The notes under the pieces were generated by a model. That model had not been told where the DNA came from. It did no database searches and was given only the letters and a program-made list of their open reading frames with translations. A program made the position numbers and the translations under genes. A stretch of 64,000 nucleotides of DNA. Source: Spinellus fusiger (taxonomy: Eukaryota; Mucoromycota; Mucoromycetes; Mucorales; Phycomycetaceae). The stretch is taken from NCBI GenBank assembly GCA_025094145.1, contig JALLLS010000011.1, positions 310,001-374,000 on the forward strand, given 5' to 3'. Of the stretch, positions 34,752-47,333 are shown piece after piece. Within the stretch, counting starts at the first letter, position 1. Each line of letters opens with the position of its first letter.

Positions 34752-35109
34752 TGAAGAAAACAACAATCGCACCGCTACCCTAGAGAATCTCCTTTCTTTT
34801 TCTTTTTCTTTTTCTTTTATATTATTATTATTATTATTATTATATATCTTTATATCTTTTTATATCTTTTTATATCTTTTTATATCTTTTTATATATCTT
34901 TATATCTTTTTATATCTTTTTATATCTTTTTATATCTTTTTATATCTTTATAAATATATTCTCTTTTCTGTCTTTACGTTTTATTTTTATATTTTGCCTG
35001 TCTTTCTTTTGCTTTCTTTTTCCCTTCCCCCCTCCTTGAAAGCATCAGGCGTCCTTTTAAAATTATAAAAAAAAAACTGGTTGGCACAAGTTCATCAACC
35101 GCTTAAGTC
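34752..35109. promoter_or_regulatory. Divergent promoter HPS1 / EXO70 with TATATCTTTT array
   Basis: A 358-bp region between opposed starts. It is filled by CTTTTT, TTA and TATATCTTTT tandem units (about 34795-34960) and a CT-rich tract. The repeat array is unusual for a promoter and may vary in length. Confidence 0.6.
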
Positions 35110-37636
35110 ATGCAAAGGTATGGCATGCTTTGACTCACAAACTCATCGGCATCTGTCCAGTCGTCCAAGAAACAATGGGCGTTTGGATGAAGATGGCACC
35201 GACCTCAACACTCTCAAACACCAACTAGGTCGTATGGACGCACTGTCAGGCCAACTGGTAAAGCATACACACACATACACACAGAAAGAAAGAGAGAGAG
35301 AGAAAAAGAGAAAAAAGAGAAGAGAATAGCATGACAGCTCATCTCACTCCATCCTCTCCTTTTTTCCTTCTTCTTTTCTTTCTAGACTGGCATCTTGAAC
35401 GGGTTTGACGGTAGACTGATGAAACTCGAGCAATCTATTCTTCCTATCCACAGGGCAACCCAGAACCTCACCCGCATTGCTAACAGTACGTGTTGGGTAA
35501 ATCAATACGTTATTAGCAAGAGAGTTAAACATCTTGTCCATAAGATGTCGATGCCGCCCTTTTGTCTACCGAAAGCATTGTGGATTGTCTAAACCTACCT
35601 AGTAAAGAAGAGGCCTTTCTACTCAAAGGGTAAATGATACACTATAGAAGATGTCTAAACACAGACATTGATCATAGACCTGACGAGAACAATGTTCTGC
35701 CTTACCTCAAGGCCATGGGGAGATTGAAGGATGCAGCAGACACAATAGAGAAGAGTCATCTACGTTCCTGTGATAAGGCAGTGTATCAAATGGTAAGGAC
35801 ATCCTCCCTATCTACTGCAAGAGTAGAAAACACAACTGATGGTGTGTCTATAGAAACAACTGTTAAAAGCAGGAATGTTGCATCTTGAGACACTGTTTCG
35901 CAAATGGCTTTCTTCCATCAGTAGTCCAGTCGACGTCAATACAATGCTAGGATCAAGTAAAGTTCTGCGGCTGTAAATAGATGGAATTAATTATAGCTCT
36001 AGACAACGATCTCATGTCGAGTCAATCCATGAAGCAACTATCACAACTCTCCACCTATATTGCTACTTCAGAAACAGAAATTGGCTATACTGTAGACTTC
36101 ACTAAACCCTACATTGATATCCGCTCTACCTATCTTACAAAATCACTGCACCCACTGTCCCAGTCAGCTCAGTTGTCGGAAAAACATCAGGGTGTCTCTT
36201 ATGAAAAAGGATCCAGTGAATTCATAAAGTATTTAGACTGTTTTGCAAGAATGGTCAAGGTAAATAAGAAATAGAAAACACACAGATGAACTAATAAAAA
36301 GTAGTCTGAGCTTGAGTTTTCAAGCAAAATTCTGGGAAATCCCCAACGAAGAACCACTGCTCTTAAAGGAACCTTGGCACCTGCAGAAACAGAATTGGTC
36401 ATGGCAGGACGTCAACTCAATAGTATGGCAAAACGTCTTCATTACACAGATTCAGTCTTTGTTTTTGATATTGTTGAAAAGTACGACAAGGAGTGTGCTC
36501 CTCTGTTATTAGAGATGAGCTCTGAAGTGAACTCGGGAGAAATAGAAGATATGACGCACGGGTTTAAGAGTACTGCTCTCAAGAATATTTATGAGTTTAT
36601 CGAGGATATCAAAGGAAAGAGAGATAATAATGTGTATTTGAATCTGAGCAGTGATGGCACAGTGCACGAAATGACAAGCAATGTGAGTGGGTGTGTTTAT
36701 ACAGTTGTTTTTGTTTTTGTTTTTATGAATACAAAAAAAAATACTTAATGGTTAATAGACATTGAATTACCTCAAACGCCTTTACCTGTGGAGAGACACT
36801 GTAGAGCCCTTATTAGTGTCTATGGGAGAGGGTGGATGGAATGTACCACCCACAGGCCATCCACTATCTGATCAGAGAAGCTATGATCCATCCTTGGGGG
36901 CGGCTCTTTTACAAAAGTTCTTTGGTAAAGCAATATCCGTAGTAATATATCATTTATCTCTTGTACAGTCGATGTTCTTGACCAAATGACCATCTCATTA
37001 CACTTTAAATCAAGAGGCTACAAAAAGCCCACCCTTGTCAATCTCTTCTTGATGAACAACTACAACCACACTTTACGACAGATCCGATCTCCTCCTTTGA
37101 ATTCTATCTTTGATGAAATATCAGAGGCAAAATTCAGTCGACTCGTGAAGAAGCAGTTGGATGCTTACCAAGAATCATGGAAGCCATGTGTTGAGAATCT
37201 GATGGATGTCACCTATGTACGTGGTGGTGCTATTAAAAACTCCATGGGTAATGGAGAAAGACAGCTAATCAAGGATAAATTCAAAGTAAGTGCAAAAAAG
37301 AGGGAGGGTTGGTAGTATATATAAAAACAGGCCACTCATATGAGGATGAATAGAATTTCAATACTGAATTCGAGGATATTTGGCGTGCACAAACAACTTA
37401 TGCTGTACCCGATACTGAATTACGCCAACAAGTCATTAGAGATGTTAAAAATGTACTTGTACCTATGTACTGCCGTTTTATGGATAAGTAAGTAACTCAA
37501 CTACAGCATTGGGCTGACAGGTGAAATAATTAGGTATCAAAGCACCGAATTTACAAAGAATCCTACAAAATACATTAAATATGACAAGGAAAAGTTAGAA
37601 AAAATGATTGGACATCTCTTTGAACCCACTGCTTAA
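35110..37636 (+). CDS. EXO70: Exocyst complex subunit EXO70
   Basis: EXO70 binds PI(4,5)P2 and Rho GTPases and tethers secretory vesicles at the plasma membrane. The start is probably ATG 35110 with an 8-nt first exon joined to 35161, giving MQSRPRNNGRLDEDGTDLNT. Then come LKHQLGRMDALSGQL and GILNGFDGRLMKLEQSILPI followed by ATQNLTRIANS, the characteristic EXO70 N-terminal coiled coil. Downstream exons carry YLKAMGRLKDAADTIEKSHL, SSEFIKYLDCFARMVK, KEPWHLQKQNW-region sequence, MTHGFKSTALKNIYEFIEDI, MLTK and TISLHFK near FLMNNYNHT, and KFSRLVKKQLDAYQESWKPC. The C-terminus reads YIKYDKEKLEKMIGHLFEPTA, close to the usual end. Around eight to ten short introns are present and not all borders are fixed. 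Confidence 0.93.
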
Positions 37637-38319
37637 AGAGAAGCCTATCTCTACTCATTTTGTAGAAATTCACTCAAGTGCATAAATAAACAAATAAAAG
37701 AATGCTAAGGTATTAGTAAATAATAATAATAAACGAAATCGTGGGGATATATGGATACAAAAGGATGCCTCTATTATTATACTATATTTTCTATCTTACA
37801 GTGAGAATATTTTTCAAAGAGAGTGTTTATGAGAAGTATCAGAAAGAATACAACAAGACTTAGTGATATTTCAATGAATAAACATATGCTCGTGATTGTT
37901 ATTGTTTCATACAACAGTAAGTTATCTCATCTTTTCATCTTTGTATAATCACATCTCTTTTAAAGCTATCTAAAGAGAAAAGAATCAAGTCAACATCCAG
38001 GAGGAATGTATCATTTCTCACAAGTCATTTTTAATCATTAAGTTAATGCATAATATGCTCCATGAGCTATACTATTTTAATAATAATAAAAGACTTTGGA
38101 TCTGAATTATTATTGCATTGTTTCTGTTCCTTTAGTATACATTTTACAGGATGAGACTGATGAATAGTAGTTTTTATCATTATGAAAGTCAAATGATAAA
38201 AATTATCATACTATTTTATTCTTAAATTATTATTATAAAGACTCAATTCAAATAAGATTATCTGTGCCAGCCTCTAAAATGTCTTTAAACAAACATATAC
38301 AAGCATACATAAAAGTAAA
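37637..38319. other. AT-rich spacer at the edge of the transposon island
   Basis: No exon recognised. AT content rises sharply here compared with the left part. Confidence 0.5.
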
Positions 38320-39608
38320 GTGACCCTCAAAATGTAATGGAATTTTTTCAAATGCAGATTTCCTTTTTTAGATTAATATTTTCTTAATAGTGTTATAACT
38401 TCATGAATTCATTAGATAAAAACGTAGAGCTTTCAATAGATAGAGAAATAGTGTTTATAATACATAAAAGAGGTTTTATTACAAGGACACTTAAAAGCCA
38501 CTATTAGTCTTTGGCATCAATGACTGCCTGACATCTCCGCCCCATGCTGGCAATGAAGGTGTCTGTCACTTCCTTCGATATTTTACCCCATTCCAGCATC
38601 AGGACCGCCTCCAAATTCTTCTTGGTGGTATAAAAAACCCTGTCCTTCCTGATGATCTTCTTGAGGTGGGCCCATAGATGCTCAATTGGATTGAGATCAG
38701 TATTTTGAGGACCAGTAAGGAAGAGTTTCCACACTCTTTGCTGCCTTCCATTCACGAATTTCCTTGATCGTATCGGTTCTATCATTTTCCTCCTGTAGGC
38801 GGTCACTGACTCTAGGGTTTAGGATAGAGAGAAATGCTTGAGTTCATGGAAGTAGACATCTCCAAGTACATTGAAGTACTTGGCGGAGTTTATTCTGCCC
38901 TCCACTACGATCAACTTCCCAACACCCTCCCCACTGAAGCAGCCCCATATCATCACTCCACCTCCTCCAAACTTCCTTGTCTCCGGGAAGTTCTTAGGAT
39001 CAAAGGCAGTAACAGGCTGAATGATGACTTTTTCTCCCCTGCCAAAGCTCATAAGCTCCACCCTGGACTCATCAGACCAAACAACCGCTTGCCACTGCTC
39101 ATGGGTCTAGTCTGCGTGCTCACAGGCCCACTGGAGCCTCACATCCATATGCTTCCTGGTGAGAACAGGCTTCACCACTGGACTGAATGAATGGAAGCCC
39201 ATTTCATTGAAGTACTTATTCAAGGTATTCTCTGAAACCATAATGGCCATGCTTGCCCTGATGGCCACTTTGGTCTGATGAGAATTGCTCACAACCGTTC
39301 TCTGAAACCACCGGAGGGCCCTGTCATCCAAATTTCTCTTTTGGCCAATCTTAGGAGAAGGCAACACTGAGCCTGTTTTCTTGAAATGTTTCAGGATAGT
39401 CCACACAGTGGTAGTAGGTACGTTGAACATTTGAGATGGCTGAGCGAGTCTCGAGGCTTATATATTTCCCATACATCTGAGGGTTCTTGGTGAAGATATT
39501 CATGGTGTTGTATGGTGTATAAATTATAATAAAAGAAGTGTTATGAAAGAAAAATAAATAGTGTATGTTATTTTTAGTATAAAAATTACATTACATTTTG
39601 AGGGTCAC
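38320..39608 (-). mobile_element. Tc1/mariner element A, decayed
   Basis: Terminal inverted repeats GTGACCCTCAAAATGTAAT at 38320-38338 and 39590-39608 are identical over 19 bp and similar a little further inward. The right end abuts TA; the left TA is two bases further out. Minus-strand frames 39430-39107, 39061-38819 and 38806-38504 give a Tc1-like transposase in pieces: an HTH part with VPTTTVWTILKHFKKTG, then VMIWGCFSGEGVGKLIVVEG, then TDLNPIEHLWAHLKK with the third catalytic acidic residue. Stops and frameshifts separate the pieces, so it is not active. Confidence 0.9.
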
Positions 39609-42014
39609 TATTTTTAATACTTGACGAAATGTTTATAAACTCCTACTTAACGCGTAGAAAGCACAGTGTCCATGGTTTGAAGGGACTGTTAAGTCAATCG
39701 AGTGTGAATGGGAGGAAAAAATAAATAGGATAATATAAATGAATGAAACTGGAAAAGATTTATACCAATAAGAGGTAGCACCAAGGGCCAAGCAGGGTAA
39801 GCTAAATGTCATATAAAGAGCTGTTGGGTATAGGCAAAGTAGCCTCAAATAGGAAATACAGTACAACACAGAAATATCAACAAATATTCTTCCACAACAT
39901 GAGTCAAACTATCAACCCTCCACTTGTAAAGCAGATGTTCTTCCAGTTGGGCCAACCATCACAGCCACATACAGGCATATATAACCTTGATTCTGCTGTG
40001 ATAGTTGGGATTAAGAAAACTCAGAAGTGCGTCGATACAAAATATGTTTTCGCCGATTCATTAGTATAGAGATGATTCATGGACATTTTCCATTATTATA
40101 GATCTGTAATGTTGAGCGCTTTGAGATCAATTTGAGATACATAAGGCCTTGGGAGGCTGTCTAATGACACGGAATACCAGCCGAAAAAAAGTTCTTTAGG
40201 GATTTCCTTGTTAGTGCGAGGGAATAGTAGATGAGAGGATGTATTGGATATGCCACAAATGATGTAGGGTGGCAGAAAACAAGATGAAAACAGAAAACAA
40301 TCCACTATAAGTTAATAAAAGCCTATAGTACTTATTGTTACTTCATGTTACTTCAGATATAGCTGCTTGAATCAAAGGTCTTTATTATTATTATTATAGT
40401 AGTAGACAATGACAGTTTTTATTCTACTTTTCTACTCTTACCAGTGACGCTGTTCCCTTTTCATTTGCAAGTGATTTTCCATGTCCTCAAATATCCTATA
40501 AAACACCAAATTAATTATCATATATAATAAATAAATATAATGATTATTTGTTTTTTAATATATTATCTCATAGCAATAGCTTTACATGTATTTTATTTCC
40601 AACTATCAATTCCTTATTTAGTCGCCCCTTTAACATTGAAATATAGACATATGACCTTACAAACATGATATTTTATAAACCACAATCTTGCGCAATCGTA
40701 TTTTTTTAATTTTTATAAATTCAAGGTGAGAAACATTACATAGTCATATGAACCTGATACCATTATTTAAATAAGTAGATCCAGACCTTGGAACTTTGTG
40801 TAATGTATTTGTGAGTCATCTGGGGTTCATAGTGATAATGCCGATCATGTTAGCATACCTAGAGTCCGTATTAGTTGTCCAGCTAGATATTCAAGAAATA
40901 GACTGTAGTTTATTAGATAGGATGTCAAAAATTATATCTTCTTTTCTCTTTTTCTCTAATTAAATTCTACAATAGTGTTCATATTTTGTGTGAAAATGCA
41001 TAGCTGACTGTCATAAACTGTGCTCATTTTCACTTTTTTTTTTATCTTCTGCTGATGGGGCCACTAGACTCAATCTATGTTTTTTAAATTTTAGATTCAT
41101 TCACTATGTTTTTTATCTTTAGAAAATGCATTGAATTATGAATCAAGTGTCTACATTATGGCATTAATATTCTATAGATACAAGTCAAAGAGTAAACAAA
41201 GTCCGAATTATTGGTGGGGATTTCTCACTTCTTTTATACTCTTCTAATCTTTACTATCTACTGTTAGATTTTACACACCATTGACACCCAAGTCTATATT
41301 CTCTATGAATTCCCACCAAAATTAGAGGTTTAGCGTGCCTTTTGCATTAAATACTTTAATGCTATGCCTACTATTCCTGCTCTTGACCATCTACTCCGCT
41401 CTTTCCTTTTTCCTCTTCTCTGTCACCCCAATCTTCCCGCTGTCTTTCTCTTTAGCTGTGTTATGCTCGCTATCTGGAGACACCAATGAGCCTTTATTTC
41501 CGATGCCACTCCTTTCAACTCTGTCCATGTTTTAATGATAGAGTATTTCTTGGTTTTCAAGCTGCAAGCCAAGTTGGACTTGGAAAACTAATTATTAAAT
41601 TATAAAACATAAAACATCCCAAAAACAACTAGAAAATAGAAAAAAACACTTATTTCTAAAGAATTATTCTTTAGATATACGCCTTGCTACATATTCATAT
41701 TCTATTATGTGATCCCTTTTTGGATGTTTGTTTTTTATGTTTGTAGAGATGATGTATGTATTCATTTGTAGAAAGTGATTATCCGACATTCAATAAATAT
41801 TATAGACAAGAGTAAATGAGATAAAAAATTATATTCATAAATAATAGCTTTCTGTATATCTATTATCTGTTTTATATAAATATATAATAGAATAAAGACA
41901 GATATATTTATAGTATTTAATATAGGAGATAATTTAAAGTATTTAGTAATTAAACAAACAAAAAAAATTCTCTATATTTATTCTGTGTTTATGATGTATA
42001 GTATAAATGCCATA
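39609..42014. other. AT-rich island sequence, no intact element seen
   Basis: About 2.4 kb with no recognisable coding exon. It holds a tRNA-Val-like relic (listed separately) and an isolated open frame at 40305-40096 (minus) with no motif. It may contain old, unrecognisable insertions. Confidence 0.4.
39905..39962 (-). other. tRNA-Val(TAC)-like relic
   Basis: Minus strand contains TGGCCCAACTGG (A-box-like), TCTGCTTTACAAGTGGA (an anticodon arm with TAC) and AGTTTGACTC (weak B box). The acceptor and T stems do not pair. It is either a tRNA pseudogene, a SINE head or chance. Confidence 0.25.
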
Positions 42015-43369
42015 CAGTCACACCCAGTTAAATCTAATACTTTTAAAGATTAATCTCATGATGAAATGTTTAGGACATGTTTAACATCAAATAATACACT
42101 TCACATTTGATCTAAAAGCTTCAAACTTTAGCACAACAAAGTTCAACATATTCAATTATAGAAAATACAATAATAATAATACAGTTAATAGTCTTTATGG
42201 CCTTCTTTGGCATCAATGACCGCCTGGCATCTATCATTCATACTTTAACTCATCTTTATGCAAGTTCAACACCAACTCTCTCTCTCATTTATGCAAGTAG
42301 AGCCTTCAAACATTCTACATTGGTAATAGATACTCTTCTTTCTTCAATTCGTCTTTCCAAGGCCCACCAGACATGTTTAATTGGGCTCAAGTCAGGGATT
42401 TGTGTGAGCTAGTACTCAAAGTACTCTGATTTGATGTATCTCTTTCCACCATCTAGCATAGGCCCCAGTATGATGGCTATCACCATCTTATTGTAACAGA
42501 AACTCACTGTTCTCTTTTCTGATGTAATCCCATGAATCAAGGATGGAACTCACCAGCCAAAATCTTGATATATTCGTCTTGGTTTACAGTACCATCAACA
42601 AAGACTAATGGGCCAAATCCGCCCGCCCAAAAACAGCTCCAAAGCATGACCCCACCACCACCACCAAACTTTGTTCTTGGAACAATAGGATTAGGATCAT
42701 AGTGTTGTCCAACTTTTCTGATGACACAGGCACTTCCATCGTTCCCTTTCACGGTGTACCTGGACTCATCAGACCAGACGACGCCTTTCCACTGGTCGTT
42801 CGTCTAATTGACATGTTCTTTAGCCCAACGAAGCCGTTTCTCTTTGTGTTTTTTAGTTAAGGCTGGCTTGTGATCTGGAAAAAAAGATCCAAACCCTAAA
42901 TGATTGCAGTAGCTGATGATGGTATTCCTACATACATCAACCAGAATCTTCAACATTTCCAATTTCAACTGATTATATTAGACAAATGGGTCCTTTCTAA
43001 TGACCTTTTCCGGGTGTCTGAGGTCCATCTCACTGGCTCTTTTTTTTTAGGTTCTCCATGACTATTTAAACGTAATAGTGATATGTGTTTATGAATATCT
43101 CTGATACTATTTTGATCTGTGGGCTTTTTCGTCTCAACTACACTCACAATGACAGTCAATTTTAATCCAGTCTTCAACTGGTAATAAATGCCCCATAGCT
43201 TTTTATTTTCTGTTTTTTTATATTCTTCATGAGTGTGAGTTTCTGAAAATGTATCTGATATATTATATTGGTTTAATAATATTTGGAAAGAAGAAGAGTT
43301 TTATGCAAAAAACAAAAGTTTTTTATTATTAAAATTTAGGCAAGTATTAAATTCAATTGGGTGTGACTG
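42015..43369 (-). mobile_element. Tc1/mariner element B, decayed, next to Fanzor copy 1
   Basis: TA-flanked inverted repeats begin CAGTCACACCCA and run about 28 bp with a few mismatches (42015-42042 and 43342-43369). The minus-strand frame 42752-42537 reads GNDGSACVIRKVGQHYD and GGGGGVMLWSCFWAGGFGPL, from the centre of a Tc1 transposase. The rest is broken by stops. It ends 100 bp before the Fanzor reading frame, so it may have cut off the Fanzor 5' region. Confidence 0.87.
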
Positions 43370-43945
43370 TATTCACACATCCTACATCAGTACTATTACG
43401 TCTCAATTTGGGAATCGTCTCAGAATGTTTTTCAATATCATCCTATGACAAAAAGAAATATTTGCCACATTGATCCATACCATGAAAGCCAAAAACCATT
43501 CTGAGGAGGCCATTGAAAACATTATTAGATTAAATATTTTGGATGTGTGTACGCAAATCAAACTAGACATTTCGACAAAGACTGTTCCCAATGCACCCAT
43601 AGATTTCTTGAACAAAAAGGCCAGTAGCCAAATACAAGAACTGCTAGCCTGCTATCCTTCCAGTTATAGATTTGCTAAAAACTCCATCTATTATGATGTT
43701 AAAGCCAATCCAACTAAGCACATCTACGCATTTGCTAAGCTGGTCCAACTATGTGAAGAGAATGGAAACAAATCTTTTAGTTGTTTCTCACTTCATAAAA
43801 TCTTCATTCCCTCTCACATTACGATAAATACTAAGATACTCAACCACCCTATCTTGAAAAACAAAAGCTACATGGGCGAAAAGTTTGATCTTTGGGGTCA
43901 AGTCGTCAATCTAAAATCAAATGTGTTCAAAAGTCAAAGTATATA

Positions 43946-45320
43946 CACTCCCACGTAATAAGTGACTGGAAAAAATATTAACTTCCTTTTTTTATTCTTC
44001 AAAAATAAAATAGACCTCTTTTCTTTTCTTTTATAACTTATTCAAAAAATGTCTTCAAGCAATGAAAACCAGCCAACTCTTAGCCAAGAACATGAAGATA
44101 CTTCTATCAAAAGAAGGGAGCATACTATGTTGATTAGAGGTCAAATCATTGGACAATGGAAAAGATATGCTACTTATCAAGAGATTTCTGACGATCTTGA
44201 CATCCCAGTGAGCACAGTGGGCAGGATTATCCAATTGTATAAGAACGAAGGCATAAATCGACCTAAAGTGCGTACAAGAAGACCTGAAAAGGTTTCATCT
44301 ACTTCAAAACTGGCAATTGTTTTATCTATTCGCAGAAACCCTATGAAAACAATTGCATATCATTTGAAGAATATCAATGATGCAGGCGTGGATATTTGCC
44401 GTAGCACATTTGTAAAATACACGAATGAACTCGGGTTTTTTCATGCTCACCATCAAGGAAACCTGGTATGACACTTACTCATAAGCAAAGGCGATTGGAA
44501 TGGTGTAGAAACAAGGTTGATTGGCCAGTGGATAGGTGGAGTAACGTCGTTTGGTCTGATGAGTCTCGTTTCACAGTTGTGGGCAACGATAAAGGAACTA
44601 GGGTGATCAGAAAAATGGGTGAGAGGTATGAAGAGCGTCATACGCAAAGGACATACAATTATGGCAAAGGTTCAGTCATGGTTTGGGGTTGCTTTTGGCG
44701 TGGAGGTGTAGGACCTCTTGTACTCTTGGAGGGGTCAGTTGATCAAGACAAGTATGTCAATGTACTTGCCAAATACTTTCTTCCCTGGTTCCAGAAATTG
44801 CAAAAGAACCTCAATGAGACCATGCTCTTCCAAGAAGACGGTGCTCCTTGCCATACTGGAGGATATAGCAGATGGTACAAACAGGAGAGATGTATGATCG
44901 AAGGTTTTGATTTTTGGCCTGCACAAAGTCCAGATCTTAACCCAATTGAGCATGTCTGGGCTTATCTTGAGAAGAAGATCAAGCTTCATTGAAAAATTAT
45001 AACCAATGCAAAACAGCTTGAACGATGCTTGTGTGATGAATGGGAAAAGATATCAAATGAATTTTTGGAAAATTTAGTTGATAGCATGCCAAGGAGGTGC
45101 TCTGCTGTGATAAAGAATAAAGGCTTTGCTACAAAGTACTGAGAAATATTTATATAATGAAAATGTAGATAATCATCTAAAGAACAACTGTTCCAAATCT
45201 TGTATTATTCCATGAACTTTTCATTATGAACATCTTGGACTGATAGAAATACCTTTATTTTTCAAAAAAATAAAATTCAAAAAAATTAATATTTTTCCAG
45301 TCACTTATTACGTGGGACTG
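43946..45320 (+). mobile_element. Tc1/mariner element C inserted in Fanzor copy 1
   Basis: Inverted repeats start CA(C/G)TCCCACGTAATAAG and extend about 36 bp inward with one indel (43946-43981 and about 45286-45320). Each end is flanked by TA (43944-43945 and 45321-45322), the expected target duplication. The two flanks continue the same Fanzor gene. The repeats are nearly identical and the transposase only lightly damaged, so this is the youngest insertion of the region. Confidence 0.95.
44049..45142 (+). pseudogene. Tc1-like DDE transposase of element C, lightly damaged
   Basis: The first frame (44049-44471) holds the paired helix-turn-helix region with YQEISDDLDIPVSTVGRIIQ. A single-base frameshift near 44450-44460 leads to the second frame, which has the catalytic series VWSDESRF, FQEDGAPCHT and DLNPIEHVWAYL (D, D, E with 34-residue spacing). 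One TGA (44990-44992) interrupts it before the C-terminus, which ends GFATKY at 45142. Two lesions only. Confidence 0.92.
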
Positions 45321-46535
45321 TATAGGTCAATGAGATTTCAAGGTACAATAGAAACCGATAGTGTGGCAGTGTCAGTGATCAAGCAAAACTTTATGTCGAG
45401 ATGTTCCTCGGGTGGTAGCCGCAAAGCACCTATTGATGAGGATCACATTGAGTCTATTGAAGAGTTATCTCAAGCTGCATTGGTAGAGACAAAAGACAGA
45501 TATGTACTCATCGATCCGGGTCGTCGAGACCTATTATTCTGTATGCAATAAAACAGTATACCCGATAATAAATCCATCTACAGGTATACACGTAATCAAC
45601 GAGCCAAAGAAACAAAGTCAATCCATTTCAAGAAGCTTCAACAGAACCTCAAGCTTCCATCCATCCAAAGACTAGAAGACAAACTTAGTCAAGTTTCTGC
45701 TTCAACAGTAAAACTCGAAGAATTCATCAAATACATACAAACAAAAGCAAGTGTATCGGAGGACTTAATATTGTATTACGGCAATGAAACAATGAAAGAT
45801 GATAATGGGCAAACAAAAGACAGTGGTATAAAAGAAAAAGGCCCCTCAAGTGCCAGTTCTCTTATTATGAAACAATTGCTGCTGCCATTTCGAAAGATGA
45901 AGCTATCGAGTCATATCAATAGATTACAGTTTGATAAACGACTAGCCCGAAACTTGAGAGCCAAGTTTGGAGAAGATCTGGTGTTGATCTTGGGCGACTG
46001 GTCAAGCACAAATATGAAGTTCCATGAACCAATAAAGGGAAAAGGCATGCAGAGGATGTTGAAGAAAGAAGGATTCAGACTTCATCTTATCAATGAATTC
46101 AAAACATCGAGCCTATGTCTTGAGTGTAAGTACTCACCTTTGGAAACATTTAAACATGTCAAGAACCCCAGGCCATACCAACGAGCAAAAATGCCCAAAG
46201 TTAAATGTAATGGTCTTCTCAGGTCATTTCTTCTTAATTCTATATATAAAAAAAAAGAAACTCATATTTCTCTCTCTTCAAATAGGTGTTCAAAACAAAA
46301 TTGTATGAAAGACAAGACATCGAGGCTTTGGAATCGTGATCTAGCTGCTACATTGAACTTTAGACATATTCTAATGTCTCAAAGGGAAAATGTTACATAC
46401 CCAGAACGCTTTTGTAGATATAACAAAAGAAAGCATGACTGCAAAGATGCACCTAGAACTAATGAAAGGTCCAAGCCTTCTGGTTCATCTCCATCCTTCT
46501 CCTCCCCAGTTATCGCTGGAGTCTTGGTTGAATAA

Positions 46536-47333
46536 CTGACGGAGACCCATGGTACAGGTAAACTATCTAAAAAGTGATAATGAAGTGTATCCTATTGAAT
46601 TTTTTCATGCAAAAGACATTATAATGTCTAGTATAGTATAACGAAAAAACGTAACAGAGTTTTCTTATTACTGTTTTCATTGTACGATAGCTCTTACTAC
46701 TACATTATTGTTTGGTATCTATCAATTAAACTGATAATTATTTATATACAATAAATTAAAATGTAGGCTCAGAAATATACTCTAATCTCACTAAATTCAA
46801 TATCCTTACAATAAAAACAAAATGTTTTGCTGAAAATCAGTATCAAATAACACATATGACCAGTAATAGATTCATGTCCAAGATAGGTTAAAGAGAATAG
46901 ATGGATAATTATAAAATAAATGATTCTATCGAATATTACTTTGGTATGACAAGGACTTATCTATTCCCTTCTATTGTTAAAGTTTCACAGTAATCTAATC
47001 AACATTTGTTTTTGGAAAGCACCACTTGAAGTTCTATACACTAACAATTTAGGAAAAATGTTCTGAAGTATTAGTCAAATATCCCCAACATTTGTATTAA
47101 CACCAAGACCATAGCAGTAATTAATAATAAAAATCTACTTTTTATTAAATAAGTATATGCTTTTTAGCAATTTATGTTTAATAGTTTGCATGATTTACAT
47201 TGTTTTTTGTAAAGTCTTTACATAAAATCCAGGCAGATTTAAATAGTATAATTATGTGAAACATGGAGGAAATCATAGTTAATTCAAATTCTGTGCAGTC
47301 ATTACCATTTCTGTGCTTTGCTTCTTATAAGTA
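46536..47333. other. AT-rich sequence after Fanzor copy 1
   Basis: I searched for a right inverted repeat matching the CACACC element and found none. No coding exon recognised. Confidence 0.4.

Larger units (their letters stand above)
43470..46535 (+). pseudogene. Fanzor (TnpB-like) nuclease gene, copy 1, split by a Tc1 element
   Basis: Fanzor proteins are eukaryotic relatives of bacterial TnpB, RNA-guided DNA nucleases with a RuvC fold. The N-terminal part is 43470-43943; the gene resumes at 45323 after Tc1 element C. Catalytic positions can be read: RuvC-I aspartate in YVLIDPGRRDLL (45513-45515), RuvC-II glutamate in INEFKTSSLC (46095-46097), RuvC-III aspartate in LWNRDLAATLNF (46338-46340). 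Zinc-finger cysteines are in SSLCLECK and KCNGLLRCSKQNC. A 63-nt intron (46223-46285) lies in the finger; it is stop-free and divisible by three, and its donor is GTCATT. Besides the insertion there is a TAA at about 45549-45551 and a frame change at the insertion site. The tail is basic and S/P-rich. The gene is broken as it stands. Confidence 0.85.

Noticed and set aside
46536..47333. Right inverted repeat of an element carrying Fanzor copy 1
   Set aside because: No GGTGTG-type end was found before 47,334, and the sequence there reads as the start of another element in the opposite orientation.
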